Source: Pseudomonas sp. GM21 (GTDB taxonomy: Bacteria; Pseudomonadota; Gammaproteobacteria; Pseudomonadales; Pseudomonadaceae). Taken from it: 37,700 bases of DNA. The stretch is taken from positions 1 to 37,700 of the forward strand of contig NZ_AKJS01000081.1 in NCBI RefSeq assembly GCF_000282215.1, in the 5' to 3' direction. The notes beneath the pieces are model-generated. The model did no database searches and was not told where the DNA came from. It saw only the letters and a list, made by a program, of their open reading frames with translations. How positions within the stretch are numbered: the first letter of the stretch is position 1; every line of letters begins with the position of its first letter. Position numbers and translations under genes: made by a program. This document shows positions 37,606-37,700 of the stretch, piece by piece.

Positions 37606-37650
37606 TGGCGTCCCCACGGACGCCATCGCGAGCAGGCTCGCTCCCACAGG
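37606..37650. repeat. Hairpin plus REP-like copy upstream of yqiA
   Basis: An 8-bp perfect stem, tggcgtcc (37606-37613) with ggacgcca (37618-37625), runs into a diverged REP arm, 'catcgcgagcaggctcgctc' plus ccacagg (37624-37650). That arm has its own dyad (gcgagc with gctcgc). A poorly matching second arm may lie at 37664-37682. It resembles the 2802-2893 family but with gagcaggctc in place of gggcaagccc. Confidence 0.65.
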
Positions 37651-37700
37651 GGTACGCATTCCAAGGTGGAAGCGAGCCGGTCCGGGCGGCGTTCCGACGA

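Overview
The window looks like chromosomal DNA of a Pseudomonas of the fluorescens group. Almost every gene has an evident Pseudomonas-type product, and from position 4998 to the right end the order (purA, hisZ, hflC/K, hflX, hfq, miaA, mutL, amiB, tsaE, nnrD, queG, orn, rsgA, motB/A, rhdA, psd, serB, parC, parE, yqiA) follows the block I remember as PA4938-PA4968 of P. aeruginosa PAO1. The intergenic inverted repeats built on 'gtgggagcgggcttgcccgcg' and 'gtagcagctgccga' cores are typical of fluorescens-group genomes. I see no tRNA, rRNA, CRISPR array, prophage, transposase or integrase.

Layout. 1-2795: half of a repeat element, a possible Fur site, and an iron-type ABC importer (binding protein plus permease, no ATPase gene). 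2913-4847: a methyl-accepting chemotaxis protein on the minus strand. 4998-7529: purA and hisZ on the minus strand. 7845-17950: a tightly packed nine-gene minus-strand array, nnrD-tsaE-amiB-mutL-miaA-hfq-hflX-hflK-hflC, with several start/stop overlaps and a clear terminator after hflC. 18014-20459: queG (plus) converging on a UPF0126 membrane protein, then orn (minus). 20567-23530: rsgA converging on motAB, with a strong bidirectional terminator between them; motAB has an excellent sigma-28 (FliA) promoter. 23697-26971: an HDOD protein, the rhodanese rhdA and psd on the plus strand. 27095-29973: serB (minus) divergent from a HAMP membrane protein with what looks like a degenerate nucleotide-cyclase-like C-terminal domain. 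30245-30958: an orphan PqiC-type lipoprotein. 31191-37530: a yqiA-parE-esterase-like-aspartic protease-parC array on the minus strand.

Most genes are core functions: purine, histidine and serine synthesis, tRNA modification, mismatch repair, RNA turnover, Hfq control, membrane protein quality control, cell separation, phospholipid synthesis, flagellar rotation and chromosome decatenation. I found no obviously new multi-gene system. The points most worth a second look are: complete repeat pairs lying at four of the five convergent gene junctions (one supplies the queG stop codon); the possible pseudo-cyclase; two uncharacterised envelope-type genes coupled between parE and parC; a perfect 24-bp tandem duplication in the mutL linker; and the FliA promoter of motAB.
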